This document shows positions 39,121 through 47,784 of a DNA stretch of 52,034 nt, in pieces. The DNA lies in assembly GCF_019104945.1 (NCBI RefSeq), contig NZ_JAHRWW010000051.1, positions 1 through 52,034 on the forward strand, given 5' to 3'. Each line of letters starts with the position of its first letter. Position 1 is the stretch's first letter. This stretch comes from Thermomonas sp. Its GTDB lineage: Bacteria > Pseudomonadota > Gammaproteobacteria > Xanthomonadales > Xanthomonadaceae. Position numbers and translations under genes: made by a program. The notes under the pieces are model-generated. The model made no database searches. It was given only the letters and a program-made list of their open reading frames with translations, and was not told where the DNA came from.

Positions 39121-39813
39121 ATGGAAGACGCAACCGCTTGGCCCGCGTGGTTGGCGGCAACTTGGGTAACGCTCAAGCTGGCAGGACTGACTACGATTAT
39201 TTTGCTGCTACTCGGCACGCCTCTGGCGTGGTGGTTGGCGCACACACGTTCGCGCTGGCGCATGCCGATTGGCGCAGTGGTGGCGCTGCCAATGGTGCTC
39301 CCCCCCACGGTGCTGGGGTTTTATCTGTTAATCGCATTTGCTCCCGAAGGCCCGGTAGGGCTGGTTGCCGATCGACTTGGGTTGGGCGGGCTGGCGTTTA
39401 CATTTCAAGGGCTGCTGGTGGCCTCGGTGCTGTATTCATTGCCCTTTGTCGTACATCCATTGCAGGCCGGTTTTTCGGGGGTTCCTAAACACGTGCTGGA
39501 AGCCGCTGCAACTTTGCGCGCTTCACCATTCGATAGATTTTTTAGCGTGGTACTGCCGCTGGTGCGGCCCTCGATCATTACGGCTACATTGCTGGGGTTT
39601 GCGCATACGGTGGGTGAATTTGGCGTGGTCTTGATGGTGGGCGGCAATATCGAAGGGCAAACCCGCGTGCTGTCGGTATTGCTGTACGACCAAGTGGAAA
39701 GTATGGCCTATGGCGAAGCACACCAGCTTGCAGCGGGCCTGCTGCTGTTCTCGTTTGCGCTGCTGCTATTGATGCAGTGGTTAGGGCGGCGCACGGCGGT
39801 GGGGCATGATTGA
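39121..39813 (+). CDS. modB: Molybdate ABC transporter, permease
   Basis: A 230-residue inner-membrane permease with about five to six transmembrane helices. ALPMVLPPTVLGFYLLIAF is the hallmark of ModB, and VLEAAATLRASPFDRFFSVVLPLVRPSI is the EAA loop that contacts ModC. The start lies six bases after the modA stop, and the end overlaps modC by eight bases. Length and organisation are standard. Confidence 0.96.
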   Translation: MEDATAWPAWLAATWVTLKLAGLTTIILLLLGTPLAWWLAHTRSRWRMPIGAVVALPMVLPPTVLGFYLLIAFAPEGPVGLVADRLGLGGLAFTFQGLLVASVLYSLPFVVHPLQAGFSGVPKHVLEAAATLRASPFDRFFSVVLPLVRPSIITATLLGFAHTVGEFGVVLMVGGNIEGQTRVLSVLLYDQVESMAYGEAHQLAAGLLLFSFALLLLMQWLGRRTAVGHD

Positions 39814-40870
39814 GGCGCTACACATCGCCCAGCGCGTGACACTAGGGGCCTTCAGCCTTGATGTAACACTTGATCTACCGGGGCGCGGTGTCAGCGCGAT
39901 ATTTGGCCCGTCTGGCTGCGGAAAAAGCACGCTCTTGCGTGCGCTGGCAGGGCTTGAGGCGAATACACAAGGGCGCGTGCATGTTGCAGGGCAGTGCTGG
40001 CAAGAGGCGCAGCAGCGCCTGCCTGCTCATCGGCGTAATGTAGGGATGGTGTTCCAGCACGCGGCGCTGCTTCCGCATTTAAGCGTAGAAGAGAATCTGC
40101 GCTATGGCTGGAAGCGCGCCAAGGTTGGGCATGACGTATTGGCACGCTGGGTCGCGCAGCTTGATCTTGCGCCGTTATTAGCGCGTAAACCTGCCTCGCT
40201 TTCCGGGGGGGAGCGACAGCGCGTTGCATTGGCACGCGCGCTGGTCTGCGCACCGCGCTTGCTATTACTTGATGAGCCGTTGAGCGCACTGGATGTGCAG
40301 CGCCGCACAGAGATTCTTCCTTATCTCGAAGCAATACGCAGTGCGGCAGAGATACCCATTCTCTATGTCACGCATGCGGTAGATGAAGTGGCGCGCTTGG
40401 CCGACCACTTGGTACTGTTGGAAGCAGGGCGCGTGCTGGCGGAAGGGCCCGCACTGGAGCTGCTTAACCGCCACGACCTGCCGCTTGCGCTGCGCGACGA
40501 CGCGGGTGTGGTGCTGGAGGCGCATGCACAAAGCCGCGATGCGCACGGGCTCATGACATTGCACACGCAGGCCGGAACACTGTATGCGCATGGGCCAGAG
40601 CACTCGCAAGGGGCAGCTTTGCGGGTGCGCATTTTGGCGCGTGATGTCAGCCTTGCCCTGCGCCGGCACGACGACACCAGTTTATTGAACGTGTTACCGG
40701 CCACGGTAATGGCTTTGGACGACATACATGGCGGGCAAGTGCAGGTACGCTTGGAGGCGCAGGGTTGCCCCCTGTTGGCGCGTATCTCGCACCGTTCGTT
40801 AGAACGCTTGCAGCTGCAGCCGGGGATGCAACTATGGGCGCAGATCAAAGCCGTTGCGCTGCTGGTATGA
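39806..40870 (+). CDS. modC: Molybdate ABC transporter, ATP-binding protein
   Basis: A 354-residue ATPase that energises ModB. Motifs in order are Walker A FGPSGCGKSTLL, the Q-loop MVFQHAALLPHLSV, signature LSGGERQRVALARAL, Walker B LLLLDEPLSALD and the switch histidine in YVTHAVDEV. The C-terminal 110 residues form a Mop-like molybdate-binding domain (VLPATVMALDDIHGGQVQVRLEAQGCPLLARIS) that can inhibit transport when molybdate is plentiful. It starts within the end of modB. Confidence 0.97.
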   Translation: MIEALHIAQRVTLGAFSLDVTLDLPGRGVSAIFGPSGCGKSTLLRALAGLEANTQGRVHVAGQCWQEAQQRLPAHRRNVGMVFQHAALLPHLSVEENLRYGWKRAKVGHDVLARWVAQLDLAPLLARKPASLSGGERQRVALARALVCAPRLLLLDEPLSALDVQRRTEILPYLEAIRSAAEIPILYVTHAVDEVARLADHLVLLEAGRVLAEGPALELLNRHDLPLALRDDAGVVLEAHAQSRDAHGLMTLHTQAGTLYAHGPEHSQGAALRVRILARDVSLALRRHDDTSLLNVLPATVMALDDIHGGQVQVRLEAQGCPLLARISHRSLERLQLQPGMQLWAQIKAVALLV

Positions 40871-40877
40871 AATAGGA

Positions 40878-40891
40878 TTGATTTCAGTCAA
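40878..40891 (+). promoter_or_regulatory. FNR/Anr-type box upstream of the TDT transporter gene
   Basis: TTGAT-TTCA-GTCAA matches the FNR consensus TTGAT-N4-ATCAA at nine of ten fixed positions. Its centre is 41.5 bases upstream of position 40926, where a TAATCT at 40914-40919 would place the start site. The -10 is poor, so the promoter is tentative. Confidence 0.45.
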
Positions 40892-40948
40892 AAAGCGCTA
40901 CGGAATGGCGAAGTAATCTCGGCTAGGTTATTGCTCTAGGGGAGCGTT

Positions 40949-42007
40949 ATGCCACGGTTTTTGGGTTACGTGCGTACTTCTACCGAAACCCTATCACCGG
41001 GTTATTTCAGTATGGTCATGGCCACCGGCATCATGTCGCTTGCGGCCCATTTGATGGGGCCTGCGTGGCTGGCTATTGCGCTCTTGGTGCTGAACTGGCT
41101 GCTGTTTATCAGTATTGGCGCTCTTGCTTTGGCGCATTTGCACTGGCACCCAAAACGCGTGCTGGCCGATTTGTTTAGCCACCACACCGCGCCGGGTTTT
41201 TTTACTTTTGTTGCGGCCTGTTCCATTTTGGGAAGCCAAAGTCTCTTGATCGGCCGCAGCCTGCCGATGGCCGTGATGCTTGCCGGGGTGGCGCTGCTGG
41301 CGTGGGTGGTGATTACCTACACCATTTTTACCGTGCTCACGGTGAAGCGCGAGAAGCCAACGCTTGATAAAGGTATCAACGGAGGCTGGCTGCTGGCGGT
41401 GGTATCAACCCAGGCGATGGCGGTCATTGCGGCGTTGATTTCGCAATATGTAGATCAGCCACTACGTCTTGAAATGAATTTCTTCGCGCTCTCCATGTGG
41501 CTATGGGGCGGGATGCTTTATATCTGGCTGATGTCACTGATCTTCTATCGCTATACGTTTTTTGAACTGTCACCCGCCGATCTGTCGCCGCCGTATTGGA
41601 TCAATATGGGGGCGATGGCGATCTCGACATTGGCGGGATCGCTGCTGATCGTCAACGCGCCACACGCGCCTTTCTTGCAGTCGCTACTGCCGTTTATCAA
41701 AGGCTTTACTGTGTTCTATTGGGCCACGGGGACATGGTGGATCCCGATGCTAGTGGTACTGGCCATTTGGCGTCACGGCGTGCGCCGTTTTCCTTTCACC
41801 TATGACCCGATGTACTGGGGTGCAGTGTTTCCGCTGGGCATGTATGCGGTAAGCACGCTGCGCATGATGCACGCGATGCAATTACCTTTTCTCGGAAAAC
41901 TTCCGCAGGTGATGTTTACGGTTGGGCTCACCGCATGGGGGCTGCTCTTTATTGGCCAGCTGCGCGCGCTGCGGCGGCATTGGCTGGCCTCTGATCGCAG
42001 CGTGTGA
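40949..42007 (+). CDS. TDT-family (TehA/Mae1/SLAC1-like) transporter
   Basis: A 352-residue inner-membrane protein with about ten transmembrane helices, of the tellurite-resistance/dicarboxylate transporter family. LSPGYFSMVMATGIMSLAAHLMG is the N-terminal signature of these channel-like proteins, and the region FTFVAACSILGSQSLL follows it. Characterised relatives move malate or sulfite, or act as anion channels; an anion role near molybdate genes is plausible but unproven. A strong AGGGGAG site lies five bases before the ATG. It is separated from modC by about 80 bases holding its own regulatory box. Confidence 0.85.
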   Translation: MPRFLGYVRTSTETLSPGYFSMVMATGIMSLAAHLMGPAWLAIALLVLNWLLFISIGALALAHLHWHPKRVLADLFSHHTAPGFFTFVAACSILGSQSLLIGRSLPMAVMLAGVALLAWVVITYTIFTVLTVKREKPTLDKGINGGWLLAVVSTQAMAVIAALISQYVDQPLRLEMNFFALSMWLWGGMLYIWLMSLIFYRYTFFELSPADLSPPYWINMGAMAISTLAGSLLIVNAPHAPFLQSLLPFIKGFTVFYWATGTWWIPMLVVLAIWRHGVRRFPFTYDPMYWGAVFPLGMYAVSTLRMMHAMQLPFLGKLPQVMFTVGLTAWGLLFIGQLRALRRHWLASDRSV

Positions 42008-42023
42008 ATTCATAAGGGCTAAG

Positions 42024-42053
42024 AAAAAAACGGGCCACCCGAAGATGGCCCGT
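42024..42053 (-). terminator. Intrinsic terminator of the TonB-dependent receptor gene
   Basis: The stem ACGGGCCA (42030-42037) with TGGCCCGT (42046-42053) is followed on the minus strand by seven T residues. It lies between convergent genes and serves the minus-strand receptor; on the plus strand only a weak T stretch follows. Confidence 0.85.
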
Positions 42054-42075
42054 CGTTTCTAAAGTGCAGACTAAC

Positions 42076-44958
42076 TTAGAACTTCAGATTGAGCTGAAGG
42101 TATGAGAAACGGCTGGGTAAGTCGTAGGTGGCTGCATCGTAACCATTCAACGAGCACGACAAGCAAATAGGCGGTGCTTTGTTGAATAGGTTATTGATGC
42201 CAGCGGTTACGCTTAGGTTCAACGCAATGGGCAGTTTCCAGCTGGCGCGAATATCGCTATAGGTAACGGCAGACAGATAGTTCGTGCCACCTGGGCGGTC
42301 CGCGGTCACCTCGCTGGGGTTGCTGCAGATGGGGTAGCCCGAAGCTGCGGCGCAGTCTTCGCGCAGGCCGCTGATGTAGCGCAGCTTGTAATCCACATTC
42401 CAAGCGCCGCGCTGCCAGCCTAGGCTAAGGTTAGAAGCCCAGCTTGGGATAGCACTGTTGGTGACTTCAATACCTACCGCACGCGGCTCAAGGTTACCGG
42501 TTTCATTTTTGGCTTCATAGCGAATCACGTGCGTGCCTTGGAGACCTGCAGTGAATTGGCCAATAGCCGTTTCTGGGCCGCGCCATTGCACGCCAATATC
42601 GTAGCCGCTGGTTTCCACTTGCCCTAAGTTCTGCAAGGTGTTGTTGAAACCGTCGATATTGCCGGTGGCATTGCGATGGATGCCAACACAGTAGGGTGAG
42701 GTCAAGCTGCCGCTATCCACGCAGCGGTTGAGCTGGGTTTGTGCGTCGGGGGCCAAGATGGCCTGTTTGATATTGATCTTGTAGTAGCCAAAGGTGAAGT
42801 CCAGTTTGCTCGACCAAGCCACATTTTCTGCCCAACTGGGGCTATAGACAGCGCCCCAAGTGAGGCTGCGTGATTCCTCCGGCTTCAGTGCCACATTGCC
42901 GCCGGTACGCACCGAGATTTGTGGGTTTGGCTGCGAGTAGCTGGCCGGGATGCCCATTGCAGCGCAGTTTGCGGCAGTTTGTGTGTTCGCAATCGGCGCA
43001 GAGCATGGGTCTTGCAGCGTGGCGTCAAAGCGTGCCGGAGAGCCAAACACTTCGCCAATCGATGGTGCACGGAAGCCCTCTGCCCAAGTGCCGCGCAGGG
43101 TTAGATCGTCCACGATCTGCCAGCGTAAGCCGTACTTGTTATTCGTGGCAGAACCAAAGGTTGAGTAGTCCGAATACCGTGTGGCCACCGATAGATCGAG
43201 CGCTTTGAATGCAGGAACATCGCGCAGCAGCGGTGCGTTGAGTTCAACGTAATATTCGTTGATGGAATAGCGGCCCGATGTGGGCAGCGATGGTACACCG
43301 TTCGACTCACCCGCAACGACGACTGCATCAGGTTCATAAGAGCCCGTGTAGTTGCGATGCTCGTAGCCGGTAGCAAAGCTCAGAGGGCCAGCTGGTAGAT
43401 CAAACAATTCGCCGGTGAGGTTGGCCGTCCATAGGCGAATGGTGTTTTCGCTGCGATCGTGCTCGGTGTATTGAATGTAGTTGAGCATCTCCGGTGTAAT
43501 TGAACCGGGGCCACCAAATAAATTCAGCGGAACACAGGGCGCTGTGCAGTTGGCAACGGGGCCTAAGGCGCGCTGAATATGGGCGATGTTGTAAGTGCCG
43601 CGTACTGTTTGTGTGGCGCGGTTATTGCCGCTGGCAAAGTTGACGTCCCAATAAAAATTGCGGGTGCCAATGCCAAAAGAGCCTTGTAAGCCGGTACCGA
43701 AATAGAAGGTATCCACGTCTTGCGAATATTGGCGTGGCCCACCTTCCACCGGACGGCGGCCGATCATGATGAGATTACCCGTGGATGGGTCGGCGTCTAG
43801 CGTATAGCCAAAGGGGTTGTAAGGGTTGGTGACATCCACCCCCACGCTGTCGGCCAAGCTGCCGGTGCCTGCACCGGGGCCGAGGAAGATGGGCTCGGGG
43901 GCCGCTTGGTTCATCGATGTGCGGCGGTTATACAAGCCGCGCACATACCAAGTAGTGTTGGCGGTGATGTTGTAGTCCACTTGGGCAAACACCGATTTGC
44001 GTTCGCTCGGTGTAAGTAGCAGGTTGAACGGAGCAAAATTGAAACGGTCGGCGCTGGTGAAGGGGTGGAAGTCCGCGGGATACTGCGCGGTGCCTGTGAT
44101 TGGGCCATTGAGCGTAACGCTGTGGTAATTGCCCAATGGGTCGTTGAACATAAAACGCCCGGTAGGTGTTGCCGAGCTGCAGTTATCAAGGCCCGTACCC
44201 GGCACGCATTCCGCGCCCGCCTGCGCCCAGTCACCGGAGCTGATGGCGTCTTGTTTGACGTAGCCGAAATCCACGAAGAAGTTGTAGCGATCACCCTTCG
44301 CACCAAACGACAGATCGGCGTTCTTAGTGTCGCCGCCATTGCGGTTGTTGTAATTGCCGAAATAAACGCTGGCTGCACCGCCGTCCTGCGACTTCTTGGT
44401 GATGATGTTGACCACGCCGGCAATGGCGTCGGAACCGTAAAGCGCAGAAGCACCGTCTTGCAGCACTTCAATACGGTCGATGATGCCCACCGGAATGGTA
44501 TTCATATCTACGGCGGCAGAGACACCAGAGGCCGAGCTTTCGTTTACCCAGCGGATGCCATCAACGAGGATCAAGACGCGCTTGGCGCCAAGGTTGCGAA
44601 GATCGAGCGTCGAAGACCCCGAGCCTACGCCGCTGCCGTCGGGCGGAAAGCCGAAGTTACCAGCCGAGTTGAACTTGGTGTTGAGCGAAGAGCCGGACGA
44701 AGACAGTTGTTTCAGGATGTCACCAATACTGGTGAGCCCGGCGCGCTGAATGTCGGCCGAGTTCATGGTGAGGATGGGTACTTGGGTGGCTACTTCGGCG
44801 CTTTTGATGCGCGATCCGGTCACCATCACTTTATCGAGTGTCGTGGCTTTTTGCGGCGGGGCTGCGGCTTCTTGAGCGAAGGTAGGTGCTGTTGCGATAG
44901 ATGTAATGACGCACGCGATGGCAGCTGCCAAAGCGCGGTGGCGTAACGCGTTGTTCAT
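42076..44958 (-). CDS. TonB-dependent outer-membrane receptor
   Basis: A 960-residue outer-membrane receptor. A signal peptide ([30 protein letters not shown]) precedes the TonB box-like segment [11 protein letters not shown]. The plug domain follows, with [20 protein letters not shown] and [27 protein letters not shown]. The rest is a beta-barrel ending in [10 protein letters not shown] with a terminal aromatic, as needed for BAM insertion. The substrate cannot be deduced; xanthomonads have many such receptors, often for carbohydrates or peptides. ATG 44958 has GGGGA upstream and is preferred over a longer frame starting at 44994. It diverges from the molybdenum-related gene pair. Confidence 0.9.
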   Translation of the reverse strand: MNNALRHRALAAAIACVITSIATAPTFAQEAAAPPQKATTLDKVMVTGSRIKSAEVATQVPILTMNSADIQRAGLTSIGDILKQLSSSGSSLNTKFNSAGNFGFPPDGSGVGSGSSTLDLRNLGAKRVLILVDGIRWVNESSASGVSAAVDMNTIPVGIIDRIEVLQDGASALYGSDAIAGVVNIITKKSQDGGAASVYFGNYNNRNGGDTKNADLSFGAKGDRYNFFVDFGYVKQDAISSGDWAQAGAECVPGTGLDNCSSATPTGRFMFNDPLGNYHSVTLNGPITGTAQYPADFHPFTSADRFNFAPFNLLLTPSERKSVFAQVDYNITANTTWYVRGLYNRRTSMNQAAPEPIFLGPGAGTGSLADSVGVDVTNPYNPFGYTLDADPSTGNLIMIGRRPVEGGPRQYSQDVDTFYFGTGLQGSFGIGTRNFYWDVNFASGNNRATQTVRGTYNIAHIQRALGPVANCTAPCVPLNLFGGPGSITPEMLNYIQYTEHDRSENTIRLWTANLTGELFDLPAGPLSFATGYEHRNYTGSYEPDAVVVAGESNGVPSLPTSGRYSINEYYVELNAPLLRDVPAFKALDLSVATRYSDYSTFGSATNNKYGLRWQIVDDLTLRGTWAEGFRAPSIGEVFGSPARFDATLQDPCSAPIANTQTAANCAAMGIPASYSQPNPQISVRTGGNVALKPEESRSLTWGAVYSPSWAENVAWSSKLDFTFGYYKINIKQAILAPDAQTQLNRCVDSGSLTSPYCVGIHRNATGNIDGFNNTLQNLGQVETSGYDIGVQWRGPETAIGQFTAGLQGTHVIRYEAKNETGNLEPRAVGIEVTNSAIPSWASNLSLGWQRGAWNVDYKLRYISGLREDCAAASGYPICSNPSEVTADRPGGTNYLSAVTYSDIRASWKLPIALNLSVTAGINNLFNKAPPICLSCSLNGYDAATYDLPSRFSYLQLNLKF

Positions 44959-45018
44959 TGGTTTCCCCAGAGCTGTTGATTGAGTGACCTGCATCCAGCT
45001 CCCCTCAGCTGGCGGTTA

Positions 45019-45047
45019 AATGTAAACCTATTGTTAATAAGTGTGAA
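45019..45047 (-). promoter_or_regulatory. Promoter of the minus-strand TonB receptor
   Basis: On the minus strand, TTCACA (complement of 45042-45047) and TACATT (complement of 45019-45024) are 17 bases apart. The start site near 45012 gives a leader of about 54 bases. The -35 differs from consensus at one position. Confidence 0.5.
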
Positions 45048-45069
45048 GGGGCGCTCGTTTTTCTTTTCT

Positions 45070-45083
45070 TTGACTCAAATCAA
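45070..45083 (+). promoter_or_regulatory. FNR/Anr-type box at -41.5 of the molybdenum receptor promoter
   Basis: TTGAC-TCAA-ATCAA matches the FNR consensus at nine of ten fixed positions. With the -10 hexamer TATCAT at 45106-45111, the start site is 45118 and the box centre is exactly -41.5, the class II activation position. The -35 region is otherwise poor, as expected for an FNR-dependent promoter. Confidence 0.6.
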
Positions 45084-45105
45084 AAACACGGCAACGTGTT
45101 ATTTC

Positions 45106-45111
45106 TATCAT
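45106..45111 (+). promoter_or_regulatory. -10 element of the molybdenum receptor promoter
   Basis: TATCAT, five of six to consensus, places transcription start near 45118, within the ModE-type operator and 33 bases before the ATG at 45151. Confidence 0.5.
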
Positions 45112-45116
45112 TTCTT

Positions 45117-45140
45117 CGCTATGAGCCTAACTATATAACG
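45117..45140 (+). promoter_or_regulatory. ModE-type operator
   Basis: CGCTAT, twelve bases and ATAACG (with TATATAACG at the right side) reproduce the length and ends of the known E. coli modA operator, CGTTAT-N12-ATAACG, as I recall it. The site covers the predicted start point and abuts the AAGGA ribosome site, so molybdate-bound ModE should block expression. modE itself lies 2.6 kb downstream. Confidence 0.7.
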
Positions 45141-45150
45141 AAGGAAAATT

Positions 45151-45720
45151 ATGAAATTTCAAATGCTTGCATTGAGTTCTCTGTTGCTTTTGGGGGGCGC
45201 GCCGGTGGTGTTTGCGGCAAACCCTGCGGCGCATCACGTGGCCACTCCGGCGGCGAAGGACTTGGCCAAGGTCAACCCAAGCTATCAGTTGCGGGTGAGT
45301 GGGGCGGTGAAAACACAAAAGACCTTCAACGTGGCGGCGCTCAAGCAGCTCACTGCGCGCAACAGCGGGCCGATGGATGTGGTCTGCGCGTCTGGGCAGG
45401 TGAAGGACAAGGCCAATAACTATCGCGGCGTGCTGCTCACCGACGTGCTGGATGCAGCGGTCATCGACCAGAAGGCACACAAAGACGACCGCCGGATGGT
45501 GATCGTGGCGCGCGCCACCGACGGCTACACCGTTACCTTCTCGTGGAGCGAGCTGTACAACTCTGAGATCGGTAAGCAGGTGCTGGTGGCTTGGGAGAAA
45601 GACGGCAAGCCGCTGAGCGTGGGTGAAGGGCAGATGCTGCTGATTTCTGGCAAAGACATCAAAACTGGGCCGCGTCATGTACCCAATTTGAGCGCGCTTG
45701 AAGTTGTGCGGATGAAATAA
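45151..45720 (+). CDS. Periplasmic sulfite-oxidase-fold (molybdopterin-binding-like) protein
   Basis: A 189-residue exported protein with a signal peptide (KFQMLALSSLLLLGGAPVVFA). The mature part resembles the oxidoreductase molybdopterin-binding domain (PF00174 type): YQLRVSGAVKTQKTFNVAALKQLTARNSG, a cysteine at residue 79 in VVCASGQ at the position used for molybdenum ligation in that fold, and NYRGVLLTDVLDAA and GPRHVPNLSALEV. It is about half the length of full enzymes such as YedY and has no Tat twin-arginine motif, so it is probably not a complete enzyme. It lies five bases before a TonB receptor gene, under a ModE-type operator, and might be a molybdenum-compound binding partner of that receptor. 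Confidence 0.8.
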   Translation: MKFQMLALSSLLLLGGAPVVFAANPAAHHVATPAAKDLAKVNPSYQLRVSGAVKTQKTFNVAALKQLTARNSGPMDVVCASGQVKDKANNYRGVLLTDVLDAAVIDQKAHKDDRRMVIVARATDGYTVTFSWSELYNSEIGKQVLVAWEKDGKPLSVGEGQMLLISGKDIKTGPRHVPNLSALEVVRMK

Positions 45721-45725
45721 CGCTG

Positions 45726-47744
45726 ATGAAAAACTCCCCCACATTTTTCCGCCATGCGCTGGCGGTAGCGCTTGCGTCTGTCATTTCATTTTCGGTACAG
45801 GCCGCGCCGCCCGCAGCCAAGACAACGCTGGATAAAGACGGCGTGTTTCAGCTGGGCAGTGTCGTGGCGCAAGGCAAGCGTGATGGCCTTGCGGCATTGG
45901 GCGAAGTGATCGTGTCGCGCGAACAGCTCGATACACTCAACCGCGAAACGCTGGGCGAAGCGGTAGCCACGGCACCGAGCGTGAACCTTTCAAACAACAG
46001 CCGCAATGAGGCGACGGTGTACGTGCGGGGCTTTGATCCGCGCCAAGTGCCGGTGTTTCTAGACGGCATTCCGCAGTATGTTCCGTATGACGGCTATATC
46101 GATTTTGGCCGTTTCACCACGTTTGATCTTGCCCAAGTTCGTGTGGCCAAGGGTGCTGCGTCATTGCTCTACGGGCCGAACACGCTAGGTGGCGCGGTCA
46201 ATCTAATTTCGCGCAAGCCCACGCAGCCGCTGGAGGGTGATGTGCGCGTGGGTGTAGGGAGTGGCGGCGAGCGCAAGGTTGCGGCCAATATCGGGATGCG
46301 CAACGGCCAGTGGTATGTGCAGGCGGGGTTATCGTGGCTTGATGCCGATAGCTTTCCGCTTCCTAGTGGGTTCAAAGATTACAAGGCCAGCCCAACCGAT
46401 ACCGGTGATCAACGCGAAAATGCGTATCGTAATGATCGCCGTGCGTCGATCAAAATTGGTTTCGAGCCAAATGCACGCAGTGAGTTTGCCCTAGGCTATG
46501 TGAAGCAGGAGGGCGAGAAGGGCAACCCCGTGTACACCGGGCGCTCGAAGAGTGGCGTGCGTTATTGGCGCTGGCCGTGGTGGGATAAAGAAAGCGTGTA
46601 CTTCATTGGCAATATGGGGCTAGGGGAAGCCAATAGTCTGAAGCTACGCGCTTATGAAGACCGCTATGGCAATGGTCTGCAGGCATATACCAATGGCAGT
46701 TACAGCACGGAATTACTCACCACCAGTTTCCCTAGTGTGTATGCCGATAAAACGCGCGGACTGAGCCTAGAGTTAGCCAGCCAAGTGTTTGCCAACCACG
46801 ATCTGCATGCAGCGCTGCACTATAAGGACGACCGGCATAGTGATTTAAACCCGAAGTCGCCGGTGAAACAGTATCGCGATGTCACCACCACGCTTGCGCT
46901 GGAAGATAGCATCACGCTTGGCGCTGGCTATGGCCTGCGCGTGGGCGGCAGCCACGAGCAGCGGGATGCGAAGGAAGTATATTTCTGGCCGGTGGGGAAG
47001 ACCTCAGCCAATAACGCATTGATTGAGCTGACGCGTGACTTTGGCGATGCGGGTTTGCTGTTTGCCAGTGCTTCGCACAAGACCCGGTTTCCCACCATCA
47101 AAGACCGTTATTCAGCGCGCATGGGGCGAGCATTGCCCAACCCTGATTTGAAGCCAGAGGTTGCGCGTCATCTTGAGATGGGCTGGCGCGGCCAGCCGTG
47201 GAGTGGGGCGCAGTTGGAAGGCTCGCTGTTTTACAGCCGTATTGATGATTTGATCCAAGATGCGATCGTCGCTTCCACCGAATGCGGCAGCAGTGTTTGC
47301 GACCAGGCCCAGAATATCGGGAAAGCGCGCCACCGAGGGTTTGAGCTGGCACTGCAGCAACGCTTAGGCGAGCAAGGACAGTTGGGGCTGACCTATACAT
47401 GGATGGATCGGGATAACTTGCTGCAGCCCGACGTGCGTCTTACCAATAGCCCAAGTCAGCGTCTGTTTGCGCATGCGCAGTGGGTGTTCGCACCGCAGTT
47501 CAAAGCGGTAGCTACGCTGGAGAGTGAGCGCGGCCGTGTGGTTCCGGTGTCCATTACAGGTCAGCCGCCCTACCTTACCTTGCGCGGGTTTACCGTGTTG
47601 GGGCTGAAGGGCGTATGGACGCCCATCACTCAGGTTGATGTGGAAGTGGGTGGGCGCAACCTAACCGACAAGTGGTACGAACTTGCCGAAGGCTACCCGA
47701 TGCCGGGCCGCAGTTGGTTTGCCAATGTGATTTATCGGTTCTAA
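45726..47744 (+). CDS. TonB-dependent receptor, predicted molybdenum-related
   Basis: A 672-residue outer-membrane receptor with signal peptide (NSPTFFRHALAVALASVISFSVQA). The plug shows ETLGEAVATAPSVNLSNNSRNEATVYVRGFDPRQVPVFLDGIPQYVPYDG and VRVAKGAASLLYGPNTLGGAVNLISRKP, both typical. The barrel ends in SWFANVIYRF. It is shorter than the other receptor in this window and belongs to a different subgroup. It shares an operon with the sulfite-oxidase-fold gene, under a ModE-type operator and FNR-type box, and modE follows convergently. Import of molybdate or an organic molybdenum complex is the best guess from context, not from the sequence. Confidence 0.88.
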   Translation: MKNSPTFFRHALAVALASVISFSVQAAPPAAKTTLDKDGVFQLGSVVAQGKRDGLAALGEVIVSREQLDTLNRETLGEAVATAPSVNLSNNSRNEATVYVRGFDPRQVPVFLDGIPQYVPYDGYIDFGRFTTFDLAQVRVAKGAASLLYGPNTLGGAVNLISRKPTQPLEGDVRVGVGSGGERKVAANIGMRNGQWYVQAGLSWLDADSFPLPSGFKDYKASPTDTGDQRENAYRNDRRASIKIGFEPNARSEFALGYVKQEGEKGNPVYTGRSKSGVRYWRWPWWDKESVYFIGNMGLGEANSLKLRAYEDRYGNGLQAYTNGSYSTELLTTSFPSVYADKTRGLSLELASQVFANHDLHAALHYKDDRHSDLNPKSPVKQYRDVTTTLALEDSITLGAGYGLRVGGSHEQRDAKEVYFWPVGKTSANNALIELTRDFGDAGLLFASASHKTRFPTIKDRYSARMGRALPNPDLKPEVARHLEMGWRGQPWSGAQLEGSLFYSRIDDLIQDAIVASTECGSSVCDQAQNIGKARHRGFELALQQRLGEQGQLGLTYTWMDRDNLLQPDVRLTNSPSQRLFAHAQWVFAPQFKAVATLESERGRVVPVSITGQPPYLTLRGFTVLGLKGVWTPITQVDVEVGGRNLTDKWYELAEGYPMPGRSWFANVIYRF

Positions 47745-47754
47745 GTACGTTTTC

Positions 47755-47782
47755 TGTGTGCCGACAGGGACGTTGGCACACA
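47755..47782. repeat. Inverted repeat between receptor gene and modE
   Basis: TGTGTGCC and GGCACACA form an eight-base stem with a 12-base loop in the 40-base gap between two convergent stop codons. No T-tract follows on either strand, so it is a weak terminator or a transcript-end hairpin. Confidence 0.45.
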
Positions 47783-47784
47783 CC

